This document shows positions 32,743 to 45,339 of a stretch of DNA of 64,000 nucleotides, in pieces. The notes beneath the pieces were generated by a model. It saw nothing but the letters and a program-made list of their open reading frames with translations, was not told where the DNA came from and did not search any database. The stretch's first letter is position 1. Each line of letters begins with the position of its first letter. Origin of the DNA: Mytilus trossulus (lineage: Eukaryota > Mollusca > Bivalvia > Mytilida > Mytilidae); the NCBI RefSeq assembly GCF_036588685.1, contig NC_086374.1, positions 67,330,457-67,394,456 of the forward strand. The letters are read 5' to 3'. The position numbers and the translations under genes are program-made.

Positions 32743-35013
32743 ATGTGTCGCTGGGGCTGTTCTTTGACTAACACGGTAAGCTATTGTTTATTTTTTACGG
32801 TCTAGTTCCCTTACCAAATTCTGTAATCGGCTTTACAACAGTAACAAAACAAAGCCATATTCTGTTTTTTAAAGATTACAATAAAAGCTGTCCACACCTC
32901 GGAATTGAATCAGAGCATAGACAACTAAATCCTGCGCGATAAAAGCTGTAGTAGTCAAGTGGCTACCAGCATCTAGGATGTATACAAGTTAAATGCAATT
33001 TGTGTTTCAGAAAATAATATATTCTATTTTCAAATGTTGAGCTTAATTTTTGTAAGGACAGAGTTCCGTATAGCACCACACGGAATAAACTGTCCGGTTT
33101 CATTGTGTAGGGTGTGTGGAACTCACGCCCGTTTGTTCTTTCTGAAACGCATTGACATTGTCAATGTTTATAACATAGTTTCAAATGGAACTTCTGTACG
33201 GCGGAACCATTGCTTTAAATTTAATATCAACTATAAGAAGTGATTTTGTCAGGTGTTATACTTTGCATTAGAAAAACTTTGTTAAAGATATATTTTCATG
33301 TAAGTAAACTGTACCACGTCAGGAATGTGACAGTTGTAATCCATTCGTCTGATGTTGCTTGGTCTTAAAATTTTGCCATTTGATTATAGACTTTCTGTTT
33401 TGAATTTTCCTCGAGTTTTTTTTCTGTTTTGAATTTTCCTCGAGTTTTTTTGTTATTTTACTTTTTAACAATGTGTACATGTACGGAAAACGTGCTTTTC
33501 TTATTGTCGATTGTTATTGCTTTCATTCTCATTATTTAATCTCTAATGGATAGTTGTATCATTTGAAATATCTTACCATATACATATATCAGTGTTTTGA
33601 TATAAAAAAAAAAAAAAAAAAAAGATTCAACATAAAAAAATTCACATAATATCACCATTGACCAAGACCAAAGAGTGCAATGGATTAATGTATCATTTTA
33701 TTAGTTCTATTTTGGCGTTATCAAAATCGTTGCACACGGTTAACTTTACATATTCATTATAAAAGATTCATCAGTTGTTGAAAACACACTGAAAATACCA
33801 TGGCAAAAGAAAGAAAAACGAGCGAAAACAAAAACAATAATACACTAAACGCAAAATAGAAAACTAAAAAGTTAACAACACGAACCTCACCAGACACGGG
33901 GAGAAAGGGAGGTGATTTCAGTTTCATGTTATCAAATTATGCTCCACACGCGACACCTGTCGTGTAATTCCTATAAAAGAGGGACAGTCAAACTCACAAA
34001 TCGAAAATAATCTGACAACACCATGGCTAAAAATCAAAAAAGAAAAACAGACAAACAATAGTACACATGACACAACATAGAAAACTAAAGAATAAACATC
34101 ACGAACCCCACCCAAAACTAGGGGTGATCTCAGGCGCTCCGGAAGGGTAAGCATAAAATATATTAAAACTATCTGATACTGATTTCTATTTCAGACCTAT
34201 ATGTGTAAATGGTGTGGTACACGCTACTGTAAAGAATGTTTGAAAGGAGAGTTTCAAGGAGAAATGAAAGAGGCAACAAAATGCAGAATTTGCAATCAGG
34301 TGAGTTTCTAGCATATCCTCTTTCGTAAATATGATTAAGATTGTATTTGTTTATTTCTATATGATTGTTAGTGTGAAGACGGAAAAAATAAACGGAATAT
34401 GTTGCGCATCATTTCTCTAGTCTTCACCATAACAGTGACTAAACAAACTGAATAATTCAGTGTAAGTCCCACTTGAGCATATCAAAATAATCTTATTACT
34501 TTTGATCAAACAAACCGTGAAAGTATTTATTTTAGTTGGACTCCTCGTCTTGTATTTTTCGTATAGGTCGATTAGAGTTGTCTTTCTTGGCTTATTTAAA
34601 AAAAAACGTTAAGTTGAACACAGCCTTTGACAATGATATATTACTTTAAAACAGAAAAAAGAGACTTATTTTTATCTCACTTTTTGTAAGGAAGGTCTTT
34701 TTTAAGGATTTTTTTTTTCTTCAAATAATTGCCTTCTTAAGTAAAAATTTGAATTATTGTAGTATTGTAATGTTGAGACATGAAATATTACATTTATATT
34801 ATTAATAATAAATAAGTACAAATGTAAAACAAATGATGAAATTTTCAGACAAGATGCCAAGGTCAGAGGATAGAGTATGTCCCACGAACAAATAAACCTG
34901 ACGAAGAGGACGGGAAAAATAAACGTGGGGCTCCATCCAGAGCAAGGAGTGCAAAATCTGCAAAAAGTGTAAAGGGCAAGAAAGGAAGTGCAAAGAAGAA
35001 GAAAAAGAAATAA
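32743..35013 (+). CDS. small Cys-rich (zinc-finger-like) protein with lysine-rich tail
   Basis: Three coding exons join in phase 0: 32743-32775, 34195-34299 and 34849-35013, all with GT-AG borders (donors GTAAGC and GTGAGT; acceptors TTTCAG). The product has 100 residues. The start follows an in-frame TAA (32731-32733) and has a good ACA context. Cysteines fall at residues 2, 6, 15, 18, 23, 26, 41, 44 and 49, including CKWC, CKEC and CRIC pairs, suggesting two structural zinc sites. Residues 70-100 are basic and low-complexity, ending in six lysines, which could bind nucleic acid or direct nuclear entry. I do not recognise the family by name. The exons carry much better codon-like sequence than the introns, which hold family A and E repeats. 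Confidence 0.72.
33295..33475 (+). repeat. family A fragment in intron
   Basis: It has CTGTACCACGTCAGGAATGT, CATTCGTCTGATG and GATTATAGACTTTC, then a direct repeat of TTTGAATTTTCCTCGAGTTT at the end. It lies in the second intron of the zinc-finger-like gene. Confidence 0.5.
33603..33623 (+). repeat. poly-A run
   Basis: About 20 A residues in the intron; possibly a decayed retroposon tail. Confidence 0.5.
33800..34160 (-). repeat. family E repeat (retroelement 3' region-like)
   Basis: Two related blocks in tandem (about 33830-33910 and 34010-34155) carry AGAAAACTAAA, ACACGAACCTCACC / CACGAACCCCACC and GGTGATCTCAGG-GC. The reverse complement matches the plus-strand copy at 47030-47250. It sits 40 bp before the second coding exon of the zinc-finger-like gene. 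Confidence 0.55.
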
Positions 35014-35146
35014 AACTTTGTAAATTATTATTTATAGGTGCCGCTGCAATTAACCCATATTTGTTATAGACCTGCAAGTTTCGAAGAACTGTTAAAGATT
35101 GACCATGATATTTGTATTTAAATCTGCATTATTAGTGCCTTGTTAC

Positions 35147-35152
35147 AATAAA
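35147..35152 (+). promoter_or_regulatory. polyadenylation signal of the small zinc-finger-like gene
   Basis: AATAAA lies 134 bases after the stop codon, followed by an AT-rich then T-rich stretch. Confidence 0.45.
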
Positions 35153-35435
35153 TATAAAACAATAAGTGTTCTTTTTAATATGATATATAGACTCATTCAA
35201 GTTACTGCCATAGTATTAGTTCCTAACCTAACAACTGAAGTCTGTGTCCACATTTGCACGTATCATGAAAATTTATAATAGTAAAATGAAAACCGCCTGA
35301 TCGTTGATTTCTTCAGTATTTACTATTAGCATTGTGGATTAAGCAACCAACACTCTCTCATTTAGTAGCTAGTTTCAAGAAATTTTATAATAGGAGGAAT
35401 TAAATCTACCTTTCCTACTGAACAATTTAAAAAAA

Positions 35436-35760
35436 ATAAAATTGAGAATGGAAATGGGGAATGTGTCAAAGAGACAACAACCCGACCACAGAACAGACAA
35501 CAACAGAAGGTCACCAATAGGTCTTCAATGCAGCGAGAAATTTCCGCACCCGGAGGCGTCCTCCAGCTGGCCCCTAAGCAAATATATATACTAGTTCAGT
35601 GATAATGGACGTCGTACTAAACTCCAAATTATACACAAGAAACTAAAAGTAAGAATAATACAAGACTAACAAAGGCCAGAGACTCCTGACTTGGGACAGG
35701 CGCGAAAATGCGGCAGGGTTAAACATGTTTATGAGATCTCAACCCTCCCCTATACCTCTA
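35436..35760 (+). repeat. family D repeat, copy 1
   Basis: It starts AAAATTGAGAATGGAAATGG, then GTGTCAAAGAGACAACAACC, GGTCTTCAATGCAGC, CCGCACCCGGAGGCG, CTAGTTCAGTGATAATGGAC and GACTTGGGACAGG. Other copies are at 45.06, 51.75, 60.34 and 60.69 kb, all in plus orientation. Confidence 0.65.
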
Positions 35761-35764
35761 GCCA

Positions 35765-36295
35765 GTGTAGAAAAGTAAACGCATATGTTTTTATGTTATA
35801 AACAAGAGAAATGAACGATTTAAAAGGGACATTGAAGCTCATAAGTCGAAACAAACAAACGACGCCATGACATGGAAAGTAAATTATTTTGAGGTTCATA
35901 CTGCTGTAGCAGACAGTATTGCACATTTTTCTTGTTTCGGTAAAAAATTGTGCTTTGACAGACATCTTAACATCAAATTGAATGAAATTTTTTTTAAAGA
36001 CAATATGTATATCTAAAATGTATCCAAAAAGAATTTTGTTATGATTTATAATTATTTCGTAAACATATTTAATTTTACAAATAAACTTTGCTAAAATCTA
36101 TCAACATTGAAGTTTTCTTCAATCTTGAGGTATCTATAATTTGGATAAGTTAGCCCAGATATTGTTAAAACCTCTAAATAGGCAATACTACCACATCTCC
36201 TTATTTCTATATGAAAGTTCACATATTGTCTATGATTGAAGATTTTTAATGATAGAACGAACACTAGTGAGAAGGTACTGAAGATAAATATACTA
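35765..36295. other. intergenic DNA; no gene seen
   Basis: Nothing recognised beyond weak family C words near 36185 (CTACCACATCTCCTTATTTC). Confidence 0.3.
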
Positions 36296-36299
36296 GACG

Positions 36300-36800
36300 T
36301 GCAAACGCTAAGTAGAAAAATGAGGCGGAATTTACCAAAGAGACATTCAAAATTTTAAAGAGAAACCGACAAACTGTGAAAAAAGTAAAAATGACGAAAA
36401 CAAACCCTGCAGTCTACACAACCATACTTATATAGAAAAATGAGTAAAGCTTACTCCATCAAAACCGGGTCTAAAGTGTTTCTGCAGGGTAGCCGCAGAT
36501 TATACTCCTCGTGCGGCACCCGTGAGAATTTTTCATGCACATTCCAATGATGTCACAATTAAGGATAAGAGGATGCAATCGTAGCTTCGACAATTGGAAC
36601 ATATTCGTAGTCATCTGAGACACGGATATTTCATATAAATATAACAAAGGAACAGTCAAAACTCAATTTAAAAGAAAGTGGCAAAAACTGAACTTAACCA
36701 AAACATCAGACTACATGGCCAACGTGACGAACCCCACCAAAAAAACCAGGGTAATCTAATGTGCTCCTGGAGTGTAAGCAGATCATGTAGCACCAATCGT
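36300..36800 (-). repeat. family E-related repeat region
   Basis: The GAACCCCACC...GGTAATCTAATGTGCTCCTG block (36728-36775) parallels the family E copy at 34.1 kb. A minus-strand 62-codon frame at 36471-36659 contains ISVSQMTTNMFQLS, a phrase I loosely associate with repetitive mollusc elements. No intact gene. Confidence 0.4.
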
Positions 36801-36804
36801 GTTG

Positions 36805-37735
36805 CTCATGGCAAGTACAAATTCATCGATAAAGCAGAACGTATTTTAGTTTACGTGTACTGCTAGCTTCTTTTCATTCTTCCAGATGCATGATTTGTGC
36901 ATTCGGTCGATACGAACACCGCTGCATAGAAAAAAGTTTCACAGTAACTCGGTTTTTATTGCTGCATTGAATTTATTAATTTCGAAACTCATCTGGCACA
37001 GCCATCAATGTGGTCGTTGGTTTTCTAATTGCCATTATACAAATCCTCAAAATTTAGTACATTCATTCCCTCTGCTTCAACTAAGGAATATATCGTTCAA
37101 AAGCATGTTTCAATAGCGACGGATTTGAAAGCAACGTCACATCTTCCATGTGATGCATTTTGTAGCGAACTATCAAAATATCACTTAAATCAAACATAAA
37201 AAGTGATCGCTTTCTCTTATTTAGTACAAGATAATATTAACCTCGGGGTTATGTTATTATATCTATACCGGATTTTATTTCGTCCTTAAACATGTGTCAA
37301 ATCATATACATCTAAATACATCAACATACATTAGGATTAGACTAGCAAAAGGGTAGTTCACTCCTAATATTTTTATGGCTGACTCAGCCTGTAGTATGTG
37401 TGAAGCAAACATGTTTAAGAAGCATCCCTAAAATTGGGTTATCTAGCTCGATAGACATGTAATCGTGAAGGCTGTAATTATATACAGTTTTGGTTCAAAC
37501 ACCATTGTGGTTAGTATTTAGAGGAATAACATCGACCGTTGCTTATCTATACATGTAGTTTGAAACAAAAATCAAAAATATTACTTTGAATCTGTTTTTT
37601 TATGTGTTTAGAAAGTATCTTTATATTCCGGCTAATCATTGACAGTCCTTTATAAAATATATATATATATATGTACAATCTATACAAAGCAATAAGCGAA
37701 CAAAAATATTGAAAATAGAATTAAACCACCGAATT
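36805..37735. other. intergenic DNA; no gene seen
   Basis: Two short plus-strand frames (36678, 36886) show no motif or splice support. A TA-rich microsatellite sits at 37658-37672. Confidence 0.3.
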
Positions 37736-37774
37736 ATATGGTCCTGGGAGGCTAATAAATATAGGTGATACACG

Positions 37775-37935
37775 TTTGCGGGTCTCCCCGCCAATAAAAA
37801 CATGGGACAGTAATGTAACAACAAATTAAGAACAAACTAAACAATCATTTGCGGGTCTCCCCCCCCCCCAATAAAAACATGGGGCAGTAATGTAACAACA
37901 AAACATAAGAACAAACTAAAACAATCAGCTGAAAA
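37775..37935. repeat. two-unit tandem repeat, 73 bp
   Basis: TTTGCGGGTCTCCCC, CCAATAAAAACATGGG, CAGTAATGTAACAACAAA and AGAACAAACTAAA occur twice in order. The second unit has an expanded C run at 37859-37868. Confidence 0.7.
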
Positions 37936-38119
37936 AGTCTCATCTCATCAGATCGACACGAAGCACAAAAAACACTAAATAACAAATATTCAAAAGCCTG
38001 AGACACAGTTACCGAAAGCTAGTTCAATAGCAACTAGTAATAAATGATATACATTTTTTATTATCTGTTTTTTTTTTAAAACATATCAACCAGTCAACGT
38101 CCAAAATCAAATGATTTAA

Positions 38120-38314
38120 GGAGGTAGACCTTGGTTAAGGGAAATAACTCTTAAAATCATCAGTACGTTTGTGTCAACCATTTTCATAAATATATTCTAA
38201 GCTTCAAGGTTACATAGATTATTTCAAATGTGTGTCAGGTAAATGATGAAACTTGACTTTAACAAACGTATAACTGACTTAAAGAGTTGTCTCGCTGAAC
38301 CAAGGTCTAACCCC
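38120..38314. mobile_element. 195-bp MITE flanked by TTAA
   Basis: TTAA occurs at 38116-38119 and 38315-38318. The left end GGAGGTAGACCTTGGTTAAG matches the inverted right end GGGGTTAGACCTTGGTTCAG, and both continue with ACTCTT-AA, giving imperfect arms of about 40 bp. A TTAA target duplication is the hallmark of the piggyBac superfamily. No coding capacity. Confidence 0.65.
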
Positions 38315-38319
38315 TTAAT

Positions 38320-41300
38320 GTAAATAAAAAAATGAGTCCGCGTAAAACATGACCTTGTACAATGCTAAATTATTGTGACCGAAAACGTTCTTAGCGTCAA
38401 AAAAATATCAAAACCATGCAGCCAACAAGGAACGCCCCTATTCGCAAAAAAATCTATTGGATTTATTTCGGTCGGGGAGGTGGGTGTATATCGTTCATCG
38501 ATCGTTCCTCTATCCTGTATTGGCACGTCGAGCACTTATTAAAGTATGTCTTCGGCAATTTACTTCAAATATAACCATATATTTGATAATGGGAATGTGT
38601 GTCTCTGCATTTTATCTTGTTTTTTCTAACGATTTTTGCCTTTCTGTTCAAATTCATTGAACTTTAATTTCGAAAAATATGCATTTTTTTCATCTGATTA
38701 TCGCGCACTAACTGTTTGCTTTGAGTACGTTACGAGTAGTGGTGTGCTGGTGGGATAAGTAAAGCTTGTAAATACCAATTTTCTCTTTAACTATTACATG
38801 TAGTTTGATGAGAAATAAAGTTCATTCAAAAGTTCATTGTAAAAGTTCAATCAAAGTTCATTCATTCATTCGTTACGTTATGTTTGTAAAGTTACAGTTT
38901 AATAATATAATATTATATAATAGTTTAAACTCCTTCTGGTTAAGGTTAAAAGTTTAAAACAGCAGAAATGTCAAATTAAACAAAGAATTAATACCAATAA
39001 AGGAATGTGTGCACTAAATATCAAAATTAAATTTGCACCTTAAACCGGGCATGCTGGTTGACATTTTGTAAATTCTTTAAAATATATTTGATAATGAAAT
39101 AAAGTGTTTATATAGTGTCCATCATATCTTATTTTCTGCACCATCTCAATTGGGCAAAAATAAATAAACGAATTTGATAGTTGATATTAACAACCGAAAC
39201 TTTTTGATGCAATTATGTTGCCATGACATTACAAATATACCACAATTTCATCCTAACATGACACTCTTTTTATGCAAAGTTCCTTATCACTGCATTAAAA
39301 CCTAAGTAATTTTCACCTGTATTTTATAAAGTTCTTATCTGAAATCTAACCATTAATAAATTGCATATCGAAATGAACATGTATAACTGTTTAGGGTAGG
39401 TGCTAGTTCTACTTTGTGTGTTTAGATCATAAACAGCATAACGGATATTCTATGGACAAATCGAACGCCAGATTTCCACGTGACCTGTCTTTATACCTGA
39501 ACCTGTAATGGTTGATTGATTTCACGTTAATATGGATTAAAGTAAAGTGAGGTAAGGGTGAATAAATGTATGTATGGTGTATATATATTCAACTTCCTAA
39601 ATAACTATATTTCAGAAATAATATTTTATTTTATCAAAAATTACCTTATATTTTGATCTCTTAAAGTTTCCAATTGTTTATTTTTTTAAACCTTCGCCGC
39701 GCTACGCCATTTCTCTCTAAATTAACCTTGCCATTTATGAAATCAATTTCAAATACACATTTAATTTAAAATCTGCGGAGGTTAACAAATGTACCAACAT
39801 TTCAAAATATGCTTAAAAGAAATTTCTTGACTTTTGATTTTGTCTCTTATACTACAAGTAATTATTTACTGAAGAAGTTGTGTTTATTTCCTGGGTATCA
39901 TATTTCAGTTGGACCAATTGTTGTGTTTTCTTTTTTGAAAACTTACATACGGTATCTGAAAAGAGCCAAGAAACCCTGTGTTTGAATTTAAACAGAAATA
40001 TTCAAATCAAATAGTGTTATAATGACATTTTGAAATATATAGAATATGACTCAAAACAAAATTTTAAGATAAAGTGATTCATATAATAGAAACGCATTAT
40101 CTTTTTATTTTTGGAAAACCCGTCTACTAATTGATATTTTGTTAGTACTACAATTTGTGGTATACTGGTATTATGTACTGAAGTTGGTATACTGTCAAGC
40201 CATTTGATTTCAGGTCAATTCTTTCTTTAAATATTTACATTTATGGACGTTTAAAGCTGCATTAATATTCTCTAAATAAGGAGAATACACAAAAACCGGA
40301 AATAATGGTTCATTGATCTTTGCTTTTGTGTAAGCCTTTTTTAAGCAATAAAGAGAACTTAATAATTTACATTCAAATTTTTAAATATTTTGATTTACTT
40401 TTCATAACAATACTATATTGGAATGTAGCTTACAAATTCAAATACACACTAAATTTAGTTATGAACATGAATACACAGTTTAGGAATGGTAATGGCGCTC
40501 AATTATGTATCCTCACGCTTCATAAATATATATCCTTCCAACCGTTAAAATGACCTATATCTAACAAAAATTATAAAACCTCGAGTAACAGACATGTTTC
40601 TACCCTGGTTTAGAGATTTTCGAATGGTCAATAACTTTTTTGATGATTTCTACCATCCCTTGCCGAATTTGAACGTCTGCTGCAATAAGAAACTTCTCAG
40701 TATAAAAGGATTTTTCCCCATTGAAAGCACATCTAAATAAATACATTTTGTAAATGAAATTAAAAACCTGTTCATGTCTAATAAATATATTTTCTTTTGA
40801 CGTGTATTTCAGTATCGAAAAAAATGTAGTCTTTCCCGCTCCCCGCCTAAAATTCGCGTTGAAAATGCTCGAATGTTCAATGAAATATTTTACACTAGGC
40901 TAGCCCTACCATTATTTGTATACTATAAATTGTAAATATTGATTTTGATTGTTTAGATAAATTTGAAGTACATTTTCATGATCAAATCCAAGATAATTAG
41001 CTTATTGAAACATTAGCTGTCTATTATAATTTCTTCGTATAAATATGTAAAAAAATCTTGTTAAATAGGATTTAGAAAATAAAAGGAACATATTTTCTAG
41101 TTTAAGCTATTACGTCATATCAAAAGTCATGTAAGGTGATAAATTTAAATCCACCCGTTTGCCAGGAATTAGAAGTTGAACTTATAAGGACAAGTTTTTA
41201 TACTAACATGTAAACCCAGTAATAAGCTTTTTGACGCCGACTATTTGCTTGAGCTAGGTTTGGAGCGTCCTGCTTGCCGTTAAAATACCAAAATGTGTAA

Positions 41301-41630
41301 AATAAGATTTTCCAATATAATTGTTGACCGTTTTTGGTTAAGACGTTGTTTACAAACAATCATTTGTTTATTTACTTATGTATGTATATATGTGTATTGA
41401 TTTGTCTCCTCCATATTTATATCGATTGATGACTAAATAAGATGGATACCTGAGGCAGGTGAGAAAACTGTACCTTTACCTGCTCAGGAAAATTGTTATT
41501 TTCTACCTTGAATTTTCTTTTAAATTCAAATTGTATTTGTATCATTGTTAGCTCAAGGTAACATTGTTGTGTATCATTTTGATCGGTATTTATATGGTAA
41601 ACGCGTGGAAAATAGTCACAGTTGCATTAC
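38320..41630. other. long AT-rich intergenic stretch; no gene seen
   Basis: There are only short unsupported frames. A stutter of GTTCATTC-type words lies at about 38820-38875. I see no RNA gene or bounded element. Confidence 0.35.
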
Positions 41631-41638
41631 ATCTTATT

Positions 41639-41900
41639 AGAAAAATGTTAAAGTCGTAATATAGTAAAATATATGTATGAAAGAAAATATGTAAAGGTTC
41701 AAGTCACAATATATGAATTGGTCTGATATGGAAAATAAGTTAATTTCAACGAAATTGCAAGAACTGGACAAAACAAAGTCACATTGCATGCAAATATCTA
41801 AATTTATATAAAAACAAATGCATTTTTTAAACTTGTAAAAAAAAGTATTTAACACAAAGATAAAGTAGAGAAAACATGTATATTGCAAATTGGTACATTT
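41639..41900. repeat. local duplication, unit 1
   Basis: It shares with 42041-42306 the ordered words AAGTCGTAATATA-TAAAAT, TATGAAAGAAAATAT, TAAAGGTT-AAGTCACAA, AAATTGCAAGAACTGG and AGACATGTATAT-like ends. The intervening 140 bp includes an inverted family C fragment (about 41925-42025). Confidence 0.6.
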
Positions 41901-42040
41901 CTCACGGTAAACTGACTCAACTGATGGTCAGTGGATGTCGTTTGTTGATGTGGTTCATAAATGTTTCTTGTTTCTCGTTTTATATATAATAGATTAGACC
42001 GTTGGTTTTCCCGTTGGTTTGGCATTGCATTTTATTTGAA

Positions 42041-42306
42041 AAATGATAAAAGTCGTAATATATTAAAATGTATCTATGAAAGAAAATATATAAAGGTTGA
42101 AGTCACAACATAGGAATTGTTTTTTTGTAAAAAAAAAATAAAATTGCAAGAACTGGTTAAAACAAATGCACATCCTATGCAAATAATATCTACATCAAGT
42201 TATATATAAAAAAAGTACTATGTTTTAACCTAAATAAAAAAGGAGAATCCAACTAAAAAGATAGAGTGAAAAGACATGTATATATAATTACTTAATTGTT
42301 ACATTT
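42041..42306. repeat. local duplication, unit 2
   Basis: Diverged direct copy of 41639-41900, about 400 bp away. Confidence 0.6.
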
Positions 42307-42309
42307 GTA

Positions 42310-44210
42310 AGCAGACTCACAATAGAACACGGGATGTGAAATAACTTTTCATTTTACCAGATATGTCTCTGATTTTACTGAAAAAAGAGACCATTTTTCT
42401 TTGATACACAAAAGAAAGATAAATGTCTACATGAGTTCATGTTACTATTTAGGTAAACCAATATTTTTCTCCAGTTGTATAAGAAAAAGGTATGAGGCTT
42501 TCAAACTAGAAAAGACACTGAAGACACAGGGATTTTGATGAGATACAACTCAAAGCAAAAGTATAATTAAATGAATGCAATTCATCGTTATTCACACATT
42601 ATTGCATTTATAAACAAAATTATATTTCCAAGAGGAATTTCTGTAAGGCGGTCACGTGACAAATATAGGTTGATAGGTCCTCCTGGCTAAAATGTATATT
42701 TTTTTAGAAACACTGTATCGTATATAAATCCTTATGAATATATGTGGATATGTTTGTTCATATTTACACATTCTGTGTACCTTTATTTCCTTCTCAATAA
42801 TATTCTTATTTAAGATTTCCAGAAAACCAGTTTTATAGTAACTACTTGTCCTCTGAAAGGCAGTTCTTTCTTTGAAGTCTTTAAACATGGGTTAAAACTG
42901 GGATAAAGAAAGGTGATAAATGTACAATTGAGAATATACATGTATCTGGTTTCTATGAAACTTAACTCAAGTTAAGGTACCATATTTAGAAAGCTGCGAA
43001 AATTGCAAAATTTGGTAAAATAGATAGGGATTTCTGAATTGGTGGTCTGATATACAAGCAACATCCAAGACAGCTTACGAGTATCTAAGTTTCAGAATGA
43101 AAGCTTGTAAGCACTGCGACTTACTTGTAGAAAAAAATGTATAGAAAGATAACACACGAATCCAAATTAAGTCCAAACTGACTTTATTACCTAATGTATA
43201 TATAATAATTCCATCAACTGAAGTTGTTTTTCTTCTGTTTTAAATATTAGGCTGCGATTTGGTTTATTTTCCAAGGAGTGAATATACCCTTTATACTCCC
43301 TCTCAATCCTCCACTGATGTGACACAAAAATAAGCAGTGAATTTATTAAAAATACACAATCAAAAGCTTTAACCTTTACTTAGATTTTAAACATTGCATC
43401 GTCCTGAACATGCATTAAATATTTGCCACTGGACGTTAAACAACCAACAAACAATCTTTTAAATTAAAATCCTGTTCTCCTGCCATAACTAGGGTTTATG
43501 TCATGAGATACCTTTCTTATTTTTCCTCATTGCGTGGATCGTTTGTATACTGGTTATCTATAATCCGAAATTTCTGGTATTATTTGGTGTTTTTTTAGAG
43601 AAAATTAATATCTACAGAAACATTTCAAAGTATAAAACCAGTATTAACCATCACAAACCACCACCAAGTTGTAAATCAAAATTGATCAAACAGGATAAAA
43701 CAGGTTAAACGCACCGCAGAATAAAAAATTTAACATTAACGCATGTTTATTAAATGTAAATGTTATAAATTAGTTTTATCAAAACTTTGTGTTTAAATCA
43801 TTTGTTTTGACGTACATATGGTTGTAATTGTGGTTAAATATATAGTGAAAACAACAAGATTCAAAGTAAACGCTTTATAAATTATTTTTTAAATATGTTT
43901 TTGATTAAATGAATTAAGAAAAAATCAATTGAAAGACTTACTCGAACTCAAAAATTATCGTTCTAAAACTCCGGTACTTACAACTATACCTCAAAGTAAA
44001 TACAACATTGGTTCTGTTGCCGATGTTCAACTGTAATGACGCAATTGTTGATAAAAATTTAAAACATAAATTGACAAGGTCTGCCTGGTCAAGAATATTA
44101 ATAATACTGTCACTTAAATGATGTTGTGAAACAATATAGTTTCAGGATATTACATAATAGTAATATAAATACCTGTCTCTGAGGTAAATGAACAACTCAG
44201 GTTCGATCGA
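42310..44210. other. intergenic DNA; no gene seen
   Basis: A truncated retroposon 3' end lies at about 43395-43460 (CATGCATTAAATATTTGCCA, CTGGACGTTAAACAACCAAC), matching the element at 21632-22057. Otherwise nothing recognised. Confidence 0.4.
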
Positions 44211-44214
44211 CATA

Positions 44215-44400
44215 AATCAAGGTACCATATACAATATCTATTCAGATAAAACAACAAGACAGAGGGAATAGAGTTGCTATCAAAGCCTACTTGTCTCACT
44301 AACTTTACATTAGTCGAGGTATTATATATACAACATCTATTCAGATAAACATCTAGGAAATAGAGCTGTCATCAAAGCCTGTTTGTCTCACTGAGTAACG
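44215..44400. repeat. two-unit direct repeat, about 95 bp
   Basis: The units share ATCTATTCAGATAAA, AATAGAG, TCAAAGCCT and TTGTCTCACT in order. Confidence 0.6.
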
Positions 44401-44427
44401 AGAGGTTGCCTGTGAGTTTTATCGATC

Positions 44428-44853
44428 GAAGCAAAACAAGTCTAAAATGTCACTTCCTGCTTTATCGCTTAGCAGGCAATGTGTCTAAACTTTGCTAAAT
44501 GGTTCTTGTTGGTTCTTTTACACAGGCACATTTAAGAAAATGTGTTTAAGCTAGGATAAACAACTTTAATATGACACTTGCTGCTTCTTTGCTTGGAAGG
44601 CAAATTTAAGGAAATGTGTATACACTAAGCAAAACAACTTTAAAATGACATGTGCTGATTCTCTGATTAGCAGGCAAATTAATGAAATATGTCTATTTAA
44701 ACTAAGCAAAACAACTAAAAACTGACACGTGCAGTTTTTCAGCTTAGAAAATTTATGGAAATGTTTCTATTGTAAGCAGAACAACTACAAAGTGACACTT
44801 GTTTTTTTCCTGCTAAGCAGGCAACAATTAAGGAAATGTTTCCAAACTAGAAA
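44428..44853. repeat. degenerate tandem array, about five units of 75-90 bp
   Basis: Each unit contains AAGCAAAACAAC, TGACAC-TGC, a CTTAGCAGGCAA-type word and GGAAATGT-T. It directly follows the two-unit repeat at 44215-44400. Confidence 0.6.
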
Positions 44854-45057
44854 GTAATAATAAACCTATCACGGCATATGGATGGCGACACAGACATATT
44901 GTTCACAGTATGCATATGATATTTGCCCTCTGATATTGAGCATCCATCAACCAACCAGTCTAGTTAGAAGAAAAACGTGTGGTTCATTCACTTTTTTCAT
45001 AAATGATCGTCCAATTTCTGATTGACACATTATCCGGGTAATCTCAGTCTATACATA

Positions 45058-45335
45058 AAATTGAGAATGGAAACGGCGAATGTGTTAAAGAGAAAACAAC
45101 TCGACCAAAGAGCAGAACACATGCAGGCCAAGACCACCAAATGGCATTCAACACAGTAAAAAAAAATCCGCACCCAGAATCGGACTTCAACTGGCCCATA
45201 AAAATGTGTACTAGTTCAGAGAAAATGGACGCCACACTAAACTCTGAAACATATAAATGAATCAAAGAGTTGAAAAAACAAACATATAAGACTAGCAAAG
45301 GCCAGAATTTCCTGACTTGGGACAGACGTTTCTTT
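45058..45335 (+). repeat. family D repeat, copy 2
   Basis: It has AAATTGAGAATGGAAACGGC, GACCAAAGAGCAGAA, CCGCACCCAGAATCGG, ACTAGTTCAGAGAAAATGGA and CCTGACTTGGGACAG. Confidence 0.65.
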
Positions 45336-45339
45336 TGTA

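Noticed and set aside
34802-35077. Minus-strand 91-codon open frame
   Set aside because: It lies opposite the last coding exon of the zinc-finger-like gene, whose lysine/serine-rich codons keep the other strand open.
44428-44853. CRISPR-like array
   Set aside because: The units are tandem and degenerate with no unique spacers, and the DNA is clearly eukaryotic.
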